Shown in pieces: positions 48,502-57,279 of a stretch of 64,000 bases of DNA. This DNA is from Planococcus sp. MB-3u-03 (lineage in GTDB: Bacteria; Bacillota; Bacilli; Bacillales_A; Planococcaceae). The translations under genes were made by a program, and so were the position numbers. Within the stretch, counting starts at the first letter, position 1. Each line of letters opens with the position of its first letter. The notes beneath the pieces were generated by a model, which made no database searches, had not been told where the DNA came from, and worked only from the letters and a program-made list of their open reading frames with translations. The stretch is taken from the NCBI RefSeq assembly GCF_002833405.1, contig NZ_CP025135.1:2027501-2091500 (forward strand), given 5' to 3'.

Positions 48502-49716
48502 ATGAAAGCGACAGGAATCGTTGTTGAATATAACCCTTTCCATAATGGTCATTTGCATCACGTGGCGAAAGCAAAGGAGCTGTCAGGCGCCGATGTGGTC
48601 GTCGCCGTCATGAGCGGCCAATTCCTGCAGCGCGGCGAGCCGGCGTTTGCCGATAAATGGACGCGCACGGAAATGGCGCTCTCGGCTGGCGTCGATTTGG
48701 TCATCGAATTGCCTTATGCTTTTGCGACTGCGCAGGCTTCCGAATTCGCACGCGGCGCCATCGAATTGCTCGACGCAGCAGGATGCGCATCTTTTTGCTT
48801 CGGCAGCGAACAAGGCGAGATCGAACCGTTCCTGAACAGCCTGGAATTATTGAGCACAGAAAGAGAGCAATACGAAAAAGTCATCCATGATAGGGTTCAG
48901 ACCGGCATCAGCTATCCAAAGGCGTTGAACGACGCCTACTTGAGCTTAACAAATGGCAGCGGCCGCTATGCCGACTTGACCAAGCCGAACAATATTCTCG
49001 GCTATCATTATATAGAAGCAGCCCGCACGATCAACAGCGCGATGGCACCGCTGACAATACAGCGCATCGGTGCAGGCTATCACGACCCGCTAGAGCCCGG
49101 TGTCGCGATCGCCAGTGCGACCGGCATCCGCAATGCCTTTTTCGAAGGCGAAGAACTTGGGGAATTAGCGCCGTATTTACCGTTGAGCAGCATCCGTTTG
49201 CTCGAACGCGTTCATGCGGAGCAGCAAGGATTCGTCGACTGGCAAAGGTTTTACCCGATGCTGCGTTTCACGATCTTGCGCGAAGGGCCAAAAGCACTTG
49301 CCCGTTTTGCCGAAGTGACGGAAGGCATCGAAAACTTGATCCACGAGTCGGCGAAGCGCTCGGAAACTTTCGATGTGTTTATCAACCGGGTGAAAAGCAA
49401 ACGCTTTACCCGTACGCGCATACAGCGCATGCTGACCCATATTTTCACCGGCTACACGCAACAGGAAGCACGAACTGCCACACATCCGGAATACATCCGC
49501 TTGCTCGGCATGACGCATAACGGCAGACGTTATTTGAACGAACAGAAAAAAGCCATCCCGCTCCCTGTCATCAGCCGCGCCGCGGATTTGACAGGAAATA
49601 TGGGACAGCTCGATATCCGCGCGTCAGCACTTTACCTTCAAGCGATTGGCGCAGACTCATTGAAAAAAGAATATACGACACCGCCTATTTATCTGGGCGA
49701 TAGTTCCGACAAATAA
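48502..49716 (+). CDS. tmcAL: tRNA(Met) cytidine acetate ligase
   Basis: This 404-aa nucleotidyltransferase-like enzyme (YlbM) makes N4-acetylcytidine at the wobble position of elongator tRNA-Met from acetate and ATP. The ATP-binding HxGH-type motif is EYNPFHNGHLHHV near residue 9. VVAVMSGQFLQRGEPAFADKW lies near 33 (split as VVAVMSGQFLQRG and EPAFADKW), and KPNNILGYHYIEAA near 162. GAAGGTG precedes the ATG. It is the only plus-strand gene in this block, and its 3' end overlaps convergent ylbL by 28 bases. Confidence 0.94.
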   Translation: MKATGIVVEYNPFHNGHLHHVAKAKELSGADVVVAVMSGQFLQRGEPAFADKWTRTEMALSAGVDLVIELPYAFATAQASEFARGAIELLDAAGCASFCFGSEQGEIEPFLNSLELLSTEREQYEKVIHDRVQTGISYPKALNDAYLSLTNGSGRYADLTKPNNILGYHYIEAARTINSAMAPLTIQRIGAGYHDPLEPGVAIASATGIRNAFFEGEELGELAPYLPLSSIRLLERVHAEQQGFVDWQRFYPMLRFTILREGPKALARFAEVTEGIENLIHESAKRSETFDVFINRVKSKRFTRTRIQRMLTHIFTGYTQQEARTATHPEYIRLLGMTHNGRRYLNEQKKAIPLPVISRAADLTGNMGQLDIRASALYLQAIGADSLKKEYTTPPIYLGDSSDK

Positions 49717-50708
49717 TCCAGTGCAGCATCGATGTTGGCGACCGGGACGATATCCATCTCGGTGCCGATCTCTTCTGCGGTTTCCATCGCGACATCAAAA
49801 TTGCTCGGCGTCCCGGAACCGCCCTCATTATCCGGTGCGAAGAAAACGTCGATGCCGGCGCGGTCTGCTGCTATGACCTTTTGGTCGATCCCGCCGATAG
49901 GCCCGACCGTTCCATCGCTTTCCATTGTGCCGGTGCCAGCGATGTCATACCCATGGGTAATGTCTTCATCCACCAATTGATTCAAGATTTCCAAAGTGAA
50001 CATCAATCCGGCGGACGGCCCGCCGATGGTATCGGAATCGATTGAAACATCTGGAGTCGTTTCGATTTCCTTGTCTTCTACAAAGGAAATGCCGATGCCT
50101 GCGCGCTCAGGCTCTGTCGGCAGCGGGGTCAGTGTGATTGTTTGATTGATCGTGCGTTCATCACGCTCGATCACCAATTCCACTTCATCCCCAACTTTTT
50201 TATTGCTCAAGTAATCCAGGAATTCTTCCATCGAACCATAAGACTGCCCATCGATTTCCATCAAGCGGTCGCCAGGCGACAATAAACCGGCAGCGGCCCC
50301 GTCTTCCAGTACGTTCAGGATAAAGACGCCGTTGCTCGATACTTCATACGGTTTGCCGGCTTCTTCAAAGGCCACTTGCAGCGCATTGACCTGGGAGTCA
50401 GACATTAGCTTCAGCTGCCTGACATTGTACTCTTCGTCACTTTCATGGGGCTTCACTTGTTCCGGGTCGAGCACTTTATAGCCTTCCTGGAATTGCGCCA
50501 TAATGTATAAAGCGGGAGTCGCATTGAACATCGTCACGGTCATCAAGCTGAGCGTGCCTGCGTCATCTTCATCCCGCCCCTCCACTTCCACCAGCGGCGA
50601 TAACTCATATGCATCGCCCGGGCGTGAAATATAAGCATCCAGCCGGTAGGAGCTGACGAACACGACGAGCGCCATCACCAGCACAAAAACCATAGTTTTT
50701 ATTTTCAT
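49689..50708 (-). CDS. ylbL: Membrane-anchored PDZ-Lon-type serine protease (YlbL / SepM family)
   Basis: This 339-aa protein has an N-terminal anchor (MVFVLVMALVVFVSSY), a PDZ domain near 110-190 (NVLEDGAAAGLLSPGDRLMEI core) and a Lon-type (S16) protease domain. The catalytic serine lies in IGGPSAGLMFTLEIL near 230 and the lysine in GPIGGIDQKVIAADRAG near 275. B. subtilis YlbL acts in DNA-damage recovery; SepM of streptococci trims competence pheromone. The ATG at 50706-50708 has AAGGAGAGG upstream. Confidence 0.93.
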   Translation of the reverse strand: MKIKTMVFVLVMALVVFVSSYRLDAYISRPGDAYELSPLVEVEGRDEDDAGTLSLMTVTMFNATPALYIMAQFQEGYKVLDPEQVKPHESDEEYNVRQLKLMSDSQVNALQVAFEEAGKPYEVSSNGVFILNVLEDGAAAGLLSPGDRLMEIDGQSYGSMEEFLDYLSNKKVGDEVELVIERDERTINQTITLTPLPTEPERAGIGISFVEDKEIETTPDVSIDSDTIGGPSAGLMFTLEILNQLVDEDITHGYDIAGTGTMESDGTVGPIGGIDQKVIAADRAGIDVFFAPDNEGGSGTPSNFDVAMETAEEIGTEMDIVPVANIDAALDYLSELSPR

Positions 50709-50762
50709 CGCATATCCTCTCCTTTTCGTTCGAAACACAACAAAAGCCACGTGTCACGTGAC

Positions 50763-51238
<476 letters not shown>

Positions 51239-51300
51239 TGCGTTCTCCTCTTCCCCTGGTAGCGGTAAATTGAAATGATTGTATTCCCATATAATTCCTT

Positions 51301-51800
51301 TTAAACCGGACACCCAGCTGTTTCGTCCGGCAATTCGATATCCCGCTCATGTTCGCACACGATGATCGCCTCATCTTCAAGCAAGCCGAATTCAGCTGCT
51401 TTCGCCATCAGCCCATATGCTTTTTCCATATGGTAAGGGGATCCAGAAACAGCAAGCGCGCCATGACGCCATTTTTCTTCATGGCTTTCAATCCGCGTTC
51501 AGCTTCGGCACGGTACACTTCCGCCGATTCTGTCAACTTGGTTTTTTCCAAATTTGCCTGTATGGTCTCCACGGCTTTTTTGTCTTTATCGGTGAAAATC
51601 GCATGGTCGATGCCACGGCTTAAGGCTTCAATTCCGAGCCCGCCACTTCCGGCAAACAAGTCCACTGCGGTTCCGCCATCAAAAAATGGACCGATCATAT
51701 TGAAGATGGATTCTTTTACTTTATCAGTCGTCGGCCTCGTCGAATTTCCGGGAACCGCTTTCAAAGGCAGGCCTTTCGCCTGTCCTGCTACTACACGCAT
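51301..51800 (-). CDS. rsmD: 16S rRNA (guanine966-N2)-methyltransferase RsmD, with one apparent frameshift
   Basis: This SAM-dependent methyltransferase modifies G966 of 16S rRNA. It begins MRVVAGQAKGLPLKAVPGN, with the SAM loop AVDLFAGSGGLGIEALSRG near residue 45. The catalytic motif DPPY is broken: the frame reads FLDPLTIW and stops at 51408. Adding one C to the GGGG run at 51437-51440 gives FLDPPYHMEKAYGLMAKAAE and continues to the TAA at 51301, for 166 residues. It sits directly upstream of coaD as in B. subtilis (ylbH-ylbI). Confidence 0.9.
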
Positions 51801-51883
51801 ACTATCGCCTCTTACTTTATCATTTTAGTACTGCAAATACCGCCCACAATGGTAGAATGGATTCTGGAAAGGACGTGTTTTAG

Positions 51884-52264
51884 ATGATACAACGTTTTAT
51901 CGAGCTCGGAGAAGGGTACGGCGATATATATGAACTTCGCCAATTGATGGAAAGCAATAGAGAACGGTTTATGCACGGTTTCGTGTTCGTTTCAAAAACG
52001 AAAGACGGCCATCCTGTCGTTTCCGTCGCCGCTGCATTCCGGCCAGCCCAAGAAGGCAATTTCATGCCTATCTATCTATGCCGCGAAGGCGTACCGGACG
52101 GATCGAAGCGATTGGCCGTGTTCGAGGATGCCGTCAAGGAAATGGGCCATGAGCCGATTCGCATGGACGTCAAGCATTCTTCACAATACGCGGACACCAA
52201 ACTTTATTTCGGCCACCTTATCGCCATTCTCAGGCTCAACCATTATATTCCGCCGATGCAATGA
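51884..52264 (+). CDS. Conserved Bacillales protein of unknown function (YlbA/DUF7147-like)
   Basis: This 126-aa soluble protein begins MIQRFIELGEGYGDIYELRQ and ends in LNHYIPPMQ, a pattern I recall from small Bacillales proteins of the ylb region; the family name is uncertain. No catalytic motif, membrane segment or signal peptide is visible. AAGGACG precedes the ATG. It is transcribed on the plus strand, divergent from rsmD, and its stop abuts the stop of ylbG with no gap. Confidence 0.75.
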   Translation: MIQRFIELGEGYGDIYELRQLMESNRERFMHGFVFVSKTKDGHPVVSVAAAFRPAQEGNFMPIYLCREGVPDGSKRLAVFEDAVKEMGHEPIRMDVKHSSQYADTKLYFGHLIAILRLNHYIPPMQ

Positions 52265-52537
52265 TCACAAGCCGATTTTATAATCGTATTCTTTCGCTTT
52301 ATCGGGCTTGGCATTTTCATATTCCGTCTTAAGGAAAGGCCGCTGGGATTCCAGCACTTTCTTGACATACGGCAGTTTGGATAGTTTTTCTTTTGTGGCT
52401 TCGATTTTGTCCTGGTCCATATAGACGACGACATATTTCAATTTGCGGGAAATAAAATGGACGTGTCCATACTTCCGCAGTGATTTTGCTTGTTTCAGCT
52501 GATGCACATAGACAATCAGACCTTGGCGATCATGCAT
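52265..52537 (-). CDS. ylbG: YlbG-family protein (UPF0298)
   Basis: This 90-aa protein matches the UPF0298 family: [21 protein letters not shown] near the start (split as [10 protein letters not shown] and [11 protein letters not shown]), then [17 protein letters not shown] and [19 protein letters not shown]. The function is unknown. In Bacillales it lies between ylbF and rsmD, as here in part. GAGGGA precedes the ATG. Confidence 0.9.
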   Translation of the reverse strand: MHDRQGLIVYVHQLKQAKSLRKYGHVHFISRKLKYVVVYMDQDKIEATKEKLSKLPYVKKVLESQRPFLKTEYENAKPDKAKEYDYKIGL

Positions 52538-52600
52538 ATCTATCCCTCTTTTCTAAACTCTAGAATACCATAGGACTAAAAAAAGCCGCAACCGAATAAA

Positions 52601-52630
52601 CTGACAGCAAGTGAAGCCTTCCGCTATAAT
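52601..52630 (+). promoter_or_regulatory. Promoter of the glycerophosphodiesterase gene
   Basis: CTGACA, 18 bases, then TATAAT on the plus strand, about 33 bases before the ATG. Confidence 0.7.
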
Positions 52631-52663
52631 GTGGATACTACCAAAACAGGGGGTTATACATAT

Positions 52664-53581
52664 ATGGGTAAGAAAACGAAAATCGGCCTTGCCGCCGCCG
52701 CTGTCGGTGCTGCGGCATGGGCTGGTTCAAAAGCATTCACAGATCCGCAAAAACGGCCGCAAAAAGCCGTTCTCGACTATGGGCATCCGATCGTCCTAGC
52801 CCATCGCGGCGGCAGCTCGCTCGCACCGGAGCATACGATGGCAGCCTTTGACCGCGCCGCAGAACTCGGCGTCCACGGGTTTGAAATCGATATTCGCATG
52901 ACCAACGACGAGGAGATCCTGGTTTTCCACGATGAGTTTGTCGACCGCACTTCCGGTTCAGCCGGGCGTGTAGCTGAAATGACACTCGATGAATTGCGTG
53001 AACTTGACCTCGGCTATCATTTCGTCGATGACAAAGGCGAAAATTCCTACCGCGGAAAAGGCGAAAAAGTCGTCCTGCTTCGTGAACTGCTGGACAAATT
53101 CCCGCAGATGTATATCAATATCGACATCAAAGACGCACCTGATACGTATGAAGGCAGTTTGGTGCCATCTAAACTGTGGCGCTTGATCGAATCCTTGGGT
53201 GCAGAAGACCGTGTCGTCGTTACCAGCTTCTACGACGAACAAATCGACCGCTTCAATTTATACGCCCAAAACCGTGTCGCACTTGGCGCAGGAGAAAATG
53301 AAGTGCGCAAAGCCTTTACTTCCTTCAATAGCCAGTTCGGCCATCTGTATGCACCGCGTGCGGATGTTGTGCAGATCCCAGTGAAGCATTCAGTATTCCG
53401 CCTCGACTCTGCGCGGTTCATTGCCTTTCTTGACCGCTTGAATGTACCGGTTCACTACTGGGTCATCGACGACAAGGAAGCGATGGAGAAATTGATAGGC
53501 GCCGGAGCCAAAGGCATCATCACCGACCGGCCTGATATCGCCATCGAATTGATTTCGGCAGTTGAAGAAAAACGCCAATAA
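52664..53581 (+). CDS. Glycerophosphodiester phosphodiesterase
   Basis: This 305-aa TIM-barrel enzyme cleaves glycerophosphodiesters to glycerol 3-phosphate and an alcohol. The active-site stretch is VLAHRGGSSLAPEHTMAAFD near residue 45. The metal ligands lie in FEIDIRMTNDEEILVFHDEF near 77 (EID, HDE), and ITDRPD closes the barrel near 290. A short hydrophobic N-terminus (GLAAAAVGAAAWAGS) may anchor it in the membrane. The ATG at 52664 has GGGGG upstream; an earlier ATG overlaps the promoter. It interrupts the usual ylbF-ylbG neighbourhood, in the opposite orientation. Confidence 0.92.
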   Translation: MGKKTKIGLAAAAVGAAAWAGSKAFTDPQKRPQKAVLDYGHPIVLAHRGGSSLAPEHTMAAFDRAAELGVHGFEIDIRMTNDEEILVFHDEFVDRTSGSAGRVAEMTLDELRELDLGYHFVDDKGENSYRGKGEKVVLLRELLDKFPQMYINIDIKDAPDTYEGSLVPSKLWRLIESLGAEDRVVVTSFYDEQIDRFNLYAQNRVALGAGENEVRKAFTSFNSQFGHLYAPRADVVQIPVKHSVFRLDSARFIAFLDRLNVPVHYWVIDDKEAMEKLIGAGAKGIITDRPDIAIELISAVEEKRQ

Positions 53582-53614
53582 AAAAAGTGCAACCCATTGA
53601 GGTTGCACTTTTTT
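53581..53614. terminator. Bidirectional terminator between the phosphodiesterase gene and ylbF
   Basis: The stem AAAAAAGTGCAACC / GGTTGCACTTTTTT lies between two convergent genes and serves both. It is single-copy, in contrast to the duplicated terminators at 6869 and 56899. Confidence 0.92.
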
Positions 53615-53615
53615 A

Positions 53616-54062
53616 TTATGCGGAACAAGAACAGCCGCCGCCTGTGCCACAGCCGCTTCCGCACGAGGAATCCGATGAAAAGAACGGATTGCTCGAAGGG
53701 ATCTTGACCGCTTCGGACACCGACCGGCCAAGGATGAAGCTGACTTGGTCCATCAAGTCCTGCAGCTCATTTTCCGCGAGCCGCAGCTCCGCCACCTTTT
53801 CGTTGAGGTCCAGCCGGCGTTTGTCCACGCGGATTTGCTTCATCACCCGTTTGTAATCGGGGTGGTATTTGCCGAAGCGCTGCACTTCTTCGTACAGCTC
53901 CTTCAGCCTGGCGAAATCGTGGATCTCCCTCGCCAATAGTTTATCGCTATAGACAGAGTCATAGGCATCGCGGTATTTCGCAGCCTGCTCTGATTGCAGT
54001 ATCATTTCACTCAGCTCGTCCGCAGAGTCAGTTATACCGACCCATTCGTAGGTCATGATCAC
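53616..54062 (-). CDS. ylbF: YlbF, subunit of the RNase Y-associated Y-complex
   Basis: This 148-aa helical protein belongs to the YlbF/YmcA family. In B. subtilis the YlbF-YmcA-YaaT complex modulates RNase Y cleavage, competence and biofilm, and it carries iron-sulfur clusters. The helical core ELSEMILQSEQAAKYRDAYDS (split as ELSEMILQSEQ and AAKYRDAYDS) is clear. The C-terminal tail is cysteine and glycine-rich, CGSGCGTGGGCSC, a plausible Fe-S ligand set. The GTG at 54060-54062 is spaced seven bases from GAGGAGG; the next ATG is too far. Confidence 0.9.
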   Translation of the reverse strand: MIMTYEWVGITDSADELSEMILQSEQAAKYRDAYDSVYSDKLLAREIHDFARLKELYEEVQRFGKYHPDYKRVMKQIRVDKRRLDLNEKVAELRLAENELQDLMDQVSFILGRSVSEAVKIPSSNPFFSSDSSCGSGCGTGGGCSCSA

Positions 54063-54174
54063 TTTGCATTCCTCCTCTACGCTTTCATCATATCAGATTG
54101 TTTTCCAGATTCATACACCGTTTACTCCTGAAACTGGCTGAAAATTACGGCTGCTCTTTCATGCGGGCGCTTCC

Positions 54175-55239
54175 CTATTGGCTTTCGTAGACGCCGGGAT
54201 CCTGCTTCAACAGGATTTGGCTATAATACTTGCCGAATACGCCGACGCCGACCTGGTTGTACTGTGTACTCAATAAAGTTCCTCTGTGAGTCGGAGAGTT
54301 GAACCAGCCATGCAAGGTCTCGGCTGCATCATAGTAGCGTGAAGCCGTGTTGATCGCCGCTAAATCGAACGGAATATCCGCCCCTTGCAGTCGGGCTTCC
54401 AGATCTTCCACTTCCATCTCTACGGAAGTGAACTCCATGCGCGCCATTTCCTCACTCGTCTGCTTGGCCAATAAACCGATGCCGACATTTTCTTGGACCA
54501 AGGAGCGCTGATGGCGAAGCCGATAGACATTGGTCAAATCGACCACTTGTTTAGCGTTTGCTTCATCAATCGACCGCTGCAATGTCGACGACGGCCTTGG
54601 CGTCACCAATAAATCTCCTGAATACATCATATCGTACGGCTGGTGGCGGATCAGCGTTTCTGCATCCATGAACCTGACCGCCTCTAGTTGCTGGTCTTCA
54701 GCGTCGATATACAATTGTGCATAGAGGTCTTCAAAACTGACCAAGATCCGCTTATCCATATCCTGCTCGCTTAAATTGAATGTATAGGTATTGGTTCCGT
54801 ATTTTACGGTCACTTCGTTCTGGACGATCGTGAACCTGTAAAGCTCTTCTATTGTCTGCCCGATTTCGTAAGGTTCGATATCGGTCGATTCCCCAGCCGC
54901 ATACACTTGGACTATACGCCCTTCCTTCACACCGACCATGACGAAATTGGAATAAGCGGCATCGTACACCCACCACTCGTAAGCAAAAGCGGATGGCTCG
55001 ATGCGGTCGGGCTTGCCATGCTCCGCCAGCCACTCTTCCGACGACTCCCCTATGTGTACGGAAAGCCCGCTCGTCGGCCGTTCAACATCCATCTCCGAAT
55101 CCGTCAAGTTATCGGCCGGCAATGGATCCGCCGGGCGCGGCGCTTCCAGCAATTCATTTTCACTGATTGACGGGTCCAAGTAAAACAGTCCAATCAGGAC
55201 AATCGCCAAGAAAATCATGATGCGTAACAAGTCCTTCAC
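54175..55239 (-). CDS. ylbC: CAP-domain protein with N-terminal CAP-associated domain (YlbC-like)
   Basis: This 354-aa secreted or membrane-anchored protein has an N-terminal hydrophobic helix (IMIFLAIVLIGLFYLD). A CAP-associated N-terminal domain follows (EWLAEHGKPDRIEPSAFAYEW near 68, split as EWLAEHGKPDRI and EPSAFAYEW). The CAP/SCP domain lies at the C-terminus (TNVYRLRHQRSLVQENV near 236, then GWFNSPTHRGTLLSTQYNQVG near 313, split at THRG). CAP proteins often bind lipids or act on the wall; the role here is unknown. The GTG at 55237-55239 has AGGAG eight bases upstream. Confidence 0.88.
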   Translation of the reverse strand: MKDLLRIMIFLAIVLIGLFYLDPSISENELLEAPRPADPLPADNLTDSEMDVERPTSGLSVHIGESSEEWLAEHGKPDRIEPSAFAYEWWVYDAAYSNFVMVGVKEGRIVQVYAAGESTDIEPYEIGQTIEELYRFTIVQNEVTVKYGTNTYTFNLSEQDMDKRILVSFEDLYAQLYIDAEDQQLEAVRFMDAETLIRHQPYDMMYSGDLLVTPRPSSTLQRSIDEANAKQVVDLTNVYRLRHQRSLVQENVGIGLLAKQTSEEMARMEFTSVEMEVEDLEARLQGADIPFDLAAINTASRYYDAAETLHGWFNSPTHRGTLLSTQYNQVGVGVFGKYYSQILLKQDPGVYESQ

Positions 55240-55306
55240 TGAATCAGCTCCTGACACCCATTTTCCCCATTATAACAGCCGCCCGCATTCTGACACAATC
55301 TAGCCA

Positions 55307-55335
55307 TTGCATGTACCTAAAATATGATCTATTAT
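55307..55335 (+). promoter_or_regulatory. Promoter of the YugN-like gene
   Basis: TTGCAT, 17 bases, then TATTAT on the plus strand, about 45 bases before the ATG. Confidence 0.65.
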
Positions 55336-55379
55336 TAAAGGAGCATTCAGTCTTTTTTTGTTATAGAGGAGGAGATCCC

Positions 55380-55745
55380 ATGTATTTTGAAAATACAGGA
55401 CTAGAGAACATCGAAGTGGATATTACATTGCTTGAAGACATCATGAACAAGCACGGCTTAACGAAAGAAGGCCAGTGGGATTATGAGCGTGTCACATACG
55501 ACCGCAAATTCATCGTCCGTGAAGGCACTTATTACTTGCGCGTTTTCGCTTACGCTATCGATGGAGACGTCGATGCCAACGACGCGACTGTTCGCGTCTT
55601 GAAGCCGGTCATCGGCAAGCATTACTACCCGCACGGCATTGAATATGGTGAAGATGAGCATTTCCCAGATCACCTATTGAAAACTGGCGCTGAAATTTTG
55701 GCTTCCATCAAAAAAGAAATTTCCGAGTTCGAAATCAAAGCGTAA
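55380..55745 (+). CDS. YugN-like family protein
   Basis: This 121-aa protein closely matches the YugN family of Bacillales: MYFENTGLENIEVDITLL, GQWDYERVTYDRKFIVREGT and GKHYYPHGIEYGEDEHFPD. The function is unknown. A longer in-frame start at 55311 overlaps the promoter; the ATG at 55380 has GAGGAGGAG upstream. Confidence 0.9.
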   Translation: MYFENTGLENIEVDITLLEDIMNKHGLTKEGQWDYERVTYDRKFIVREGTYYLRVFAYAIDGDVDANDATVRVLKPVIGKHYYPHGIEYGEDEHFPDHLLKTGAEILASIKKEISEFEIKA

Positions 55746-55750
55746 AATCT

Positions 55751-55780
55751 CCGCAGTTCAACACGAACTGCGGTTTTTTT
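55751..55780 (+). terminator. Terminator of the YugN-like gene
   Basis: A perfect 9-bp stem (CCGCAGTTC / GAACTGCGG) with a T7 run, just after the stop. Confidence 0.92.
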
Positions 55781-55832
55781 AAACAAATGCTTTGCCGTGG
55801 AATTTCACGCAGTCAATTGAAGGAGGTTTATT

Positions 55833-56891
55833 GTGGGCAAGTGGTTTAATAAAAAACTGGCCACCATATTGCTGGTCATTGCTATTGTGGTTTTAATCTC
55901 TATATACATATTGCCAATTGCTGTTCCGTTGATCATCGCATTGCTCACCGCCATCTTCCTTGAACCTTTTGTCAAATTCATGCAGAAACGGTTCAAATGG
56001 CAACGTAAAGGTGCGGTCATCACGGTGTTTATTCTCTTCCTCGTCATTGCTTCTGGCTTGGTTTACTGGATTATCACGCAGTTGGTTGGACAAATTATAC
56101 AATTCTCAAAAATGGTTCCAGAGTATACAAATTCCCTCTCACATATGTGGGGTGAAGTGGAAGCCTTCTTCCTGCGCTCCACCGCCGAAATGCCGGTTGA
56201 AGTCGTCAATTCATTCGAAACGGAAATGATCGCTTTTGCGGAAGGCATTCGCGACTGGATCTTAACTTTCGTCAACTACGATACGGTCACCAATTTATTG
56301 ACGGGCATCCCTTCTTTTTTGGTCAGCTTCATCGTCTTCCTCATCGCCTTGTTCTTGTTCATGCTCGATTTGATGGATTTGAAAGGTATGCTGTTCAACC
56401 GCTTGAAGGAATCGACGGCCGAGAAAGTGCGCTTTATGAGTGCCCGCCTGAACAATGTCGTCTTCGGCTTCTTGAAAGCCCAATTCCTTGTCAGTTTGAT
56501 CATCTTTGCGGTTTCATTGATCGCCTTGTTGTTTATCGCGCCTGAATATGCCTTGGTCATGTCGCTTGTCATCTGGGTCATCGACTTCATCCCGATCCTC
56601 GGTTCGATTATCGTATTGACCCCTTGGTTCATTTACATGTTCATTGTCGGCGATATCGTCCAAGGAACGCAGCTTGCGATTTTGGCCTTGGTGCTATTGG
56701 TCATCAGAAGAACAGTTGAACCGAAAGTGATGGGCACCCAAATCGGGCTATCCCCCCTTGCCACATTGATCGCTATGTTCATTGGCCTTCAATTGATCGG
56801 CTTTCTTGGCTTCTTTATCGGGCCGCTACTGGTCATTCTCTTTACTTCGGCACGCGAAGCCGGAATCATCAAAATGGAGTTTAAAGTTTAA
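55833..56891 (+). CDS. AI-2E family transporter (PerM/YtvI-like)
   Basis: This 352-aa protein has about seven or eight hydrophobic segments (ILLVIAIVVLISIYILPIAV at the start, VSFIVFLIALFLFMLDLMDL near 170, IAMFIGLQLIGFLGFFIGPLL near 310, split by single glycines). The family core LVIWVIDFIPILGSIIVLTPW near 245 (split as LVIWVIDFIPILG and SIIVLTPW) and RRTVEPKVMGTQIGLSPL near 290 is typical. Members export autoinducer-2 or act in sodium or drug efflux; the substrate is not predictable. The start is a GTG with AAGGAGG upstream. Confidence 0.9.
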   Translation: MGKWFNKKLATILLVIAIVVLISIYILPIAVPLIIALLTAIFLEPFVKFMQKRFKWQRKGAVITVFILFLVIASGLVYWIITQLVGQIIQFSKMVPEYTNSLSHMWGEVEAFFLRSTAEMPVEVVNSFETEMIAFAEGIRDWILTFVNYDTVTNLLTGIPSFLVSFIVFLIALFLFMLDLMDLKGMLFNRLKESTAEKVRFMSARLNNVVFGFLKAQFLVSLIIFAVSLIALLFIAPEYALVMSLVIWVIDFIPILGSIIVLTPWFIYMFIVGDIVQGTQLAILALVLLVIRRTVEPKVMGTQIGLSPLATLIAMFIGLQLIGFLGFFIGPLLVILFTSAREAGIIKMEFKV

Positions 56892-56898
56892 AATGCAC

Positions 56899-56935
56899 AA
56901 AAAAAGCACTGAGCAAATTATGCTCAGTGCTTTTT
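56899..56935. terminator. Bidirectional terminator, left copy of a second duplicated pair
   Basis: The stem AAAAAGCACTGAGCA / TGCTCAGTGCTTTTT lies after the AI-2E gene. An almost identical copy (one loop base differs, A for G) lies at 57243-57279 beyond the element. Confidence 0.9.
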
Positions 56936-57242
56936 CAGAGTGTTGAAGAAATCTGAAATCGCTATAAATGAAAAAAGAGACCACTTATTCCACATTCAAA
57001 AACCAATGTTCTATGCAAGTATTTGGAGAAGCGTTCGCTCGTAAACCCTTCTGCTCAATAATGCTGCGCATTACTTTCGCAAAGATAATGTCTCCCGTAG
57101 GTCGACTTTATCTTTCCTGTGGATCAGCGAGACGACCGAGACCCCGCAAGCAGCGTAGCGGCTGAGGAGGCTTGGGCGCGAGCCCACGGAAAGCGAGCGA
57201 TAAGCTTCGGAAAATACGGTGTCTAACCTTTCTCGAAAACCG
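56936..57242. mobile_element. Non-coding intergenic element, copy 2, inserted between two near-identical terminators
   Basis: This 307-bp segment is similar to 6903-7285, with the same start (CAGAGTGTTGAAGAA directly after the terminator T run) and the same ordered blocks, but lacks about 75 internal bases present in copy 1. Its inner hairpin corresponds to 7050-7082 but carries one T-T mismatch. The last 30 or so bases are more diverged. Open frames inside show no coding evidence. Like copy 1 it lies between convergent genes. Confidence 0.75.
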
Positions 57243-57279
57243 AAAAAGCACTGAGCAAGTTATGCTCAGTGCTTTTTTT
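57243..57279. terminator. Bidirectional terminator, right copy of a second duplicated pair
   Basis: The same stem as 56901-56935, with a T7 run that overlaps the ctaM stop codon. It probably ends the cta operon on the minus strand. Confidence 0.9.

Noticed and set aside
56968..57165. Short open frames inside the second element
   Set aside because: They are not conserved with copy 1 and lack ribosome sites; the element appears non-coding.
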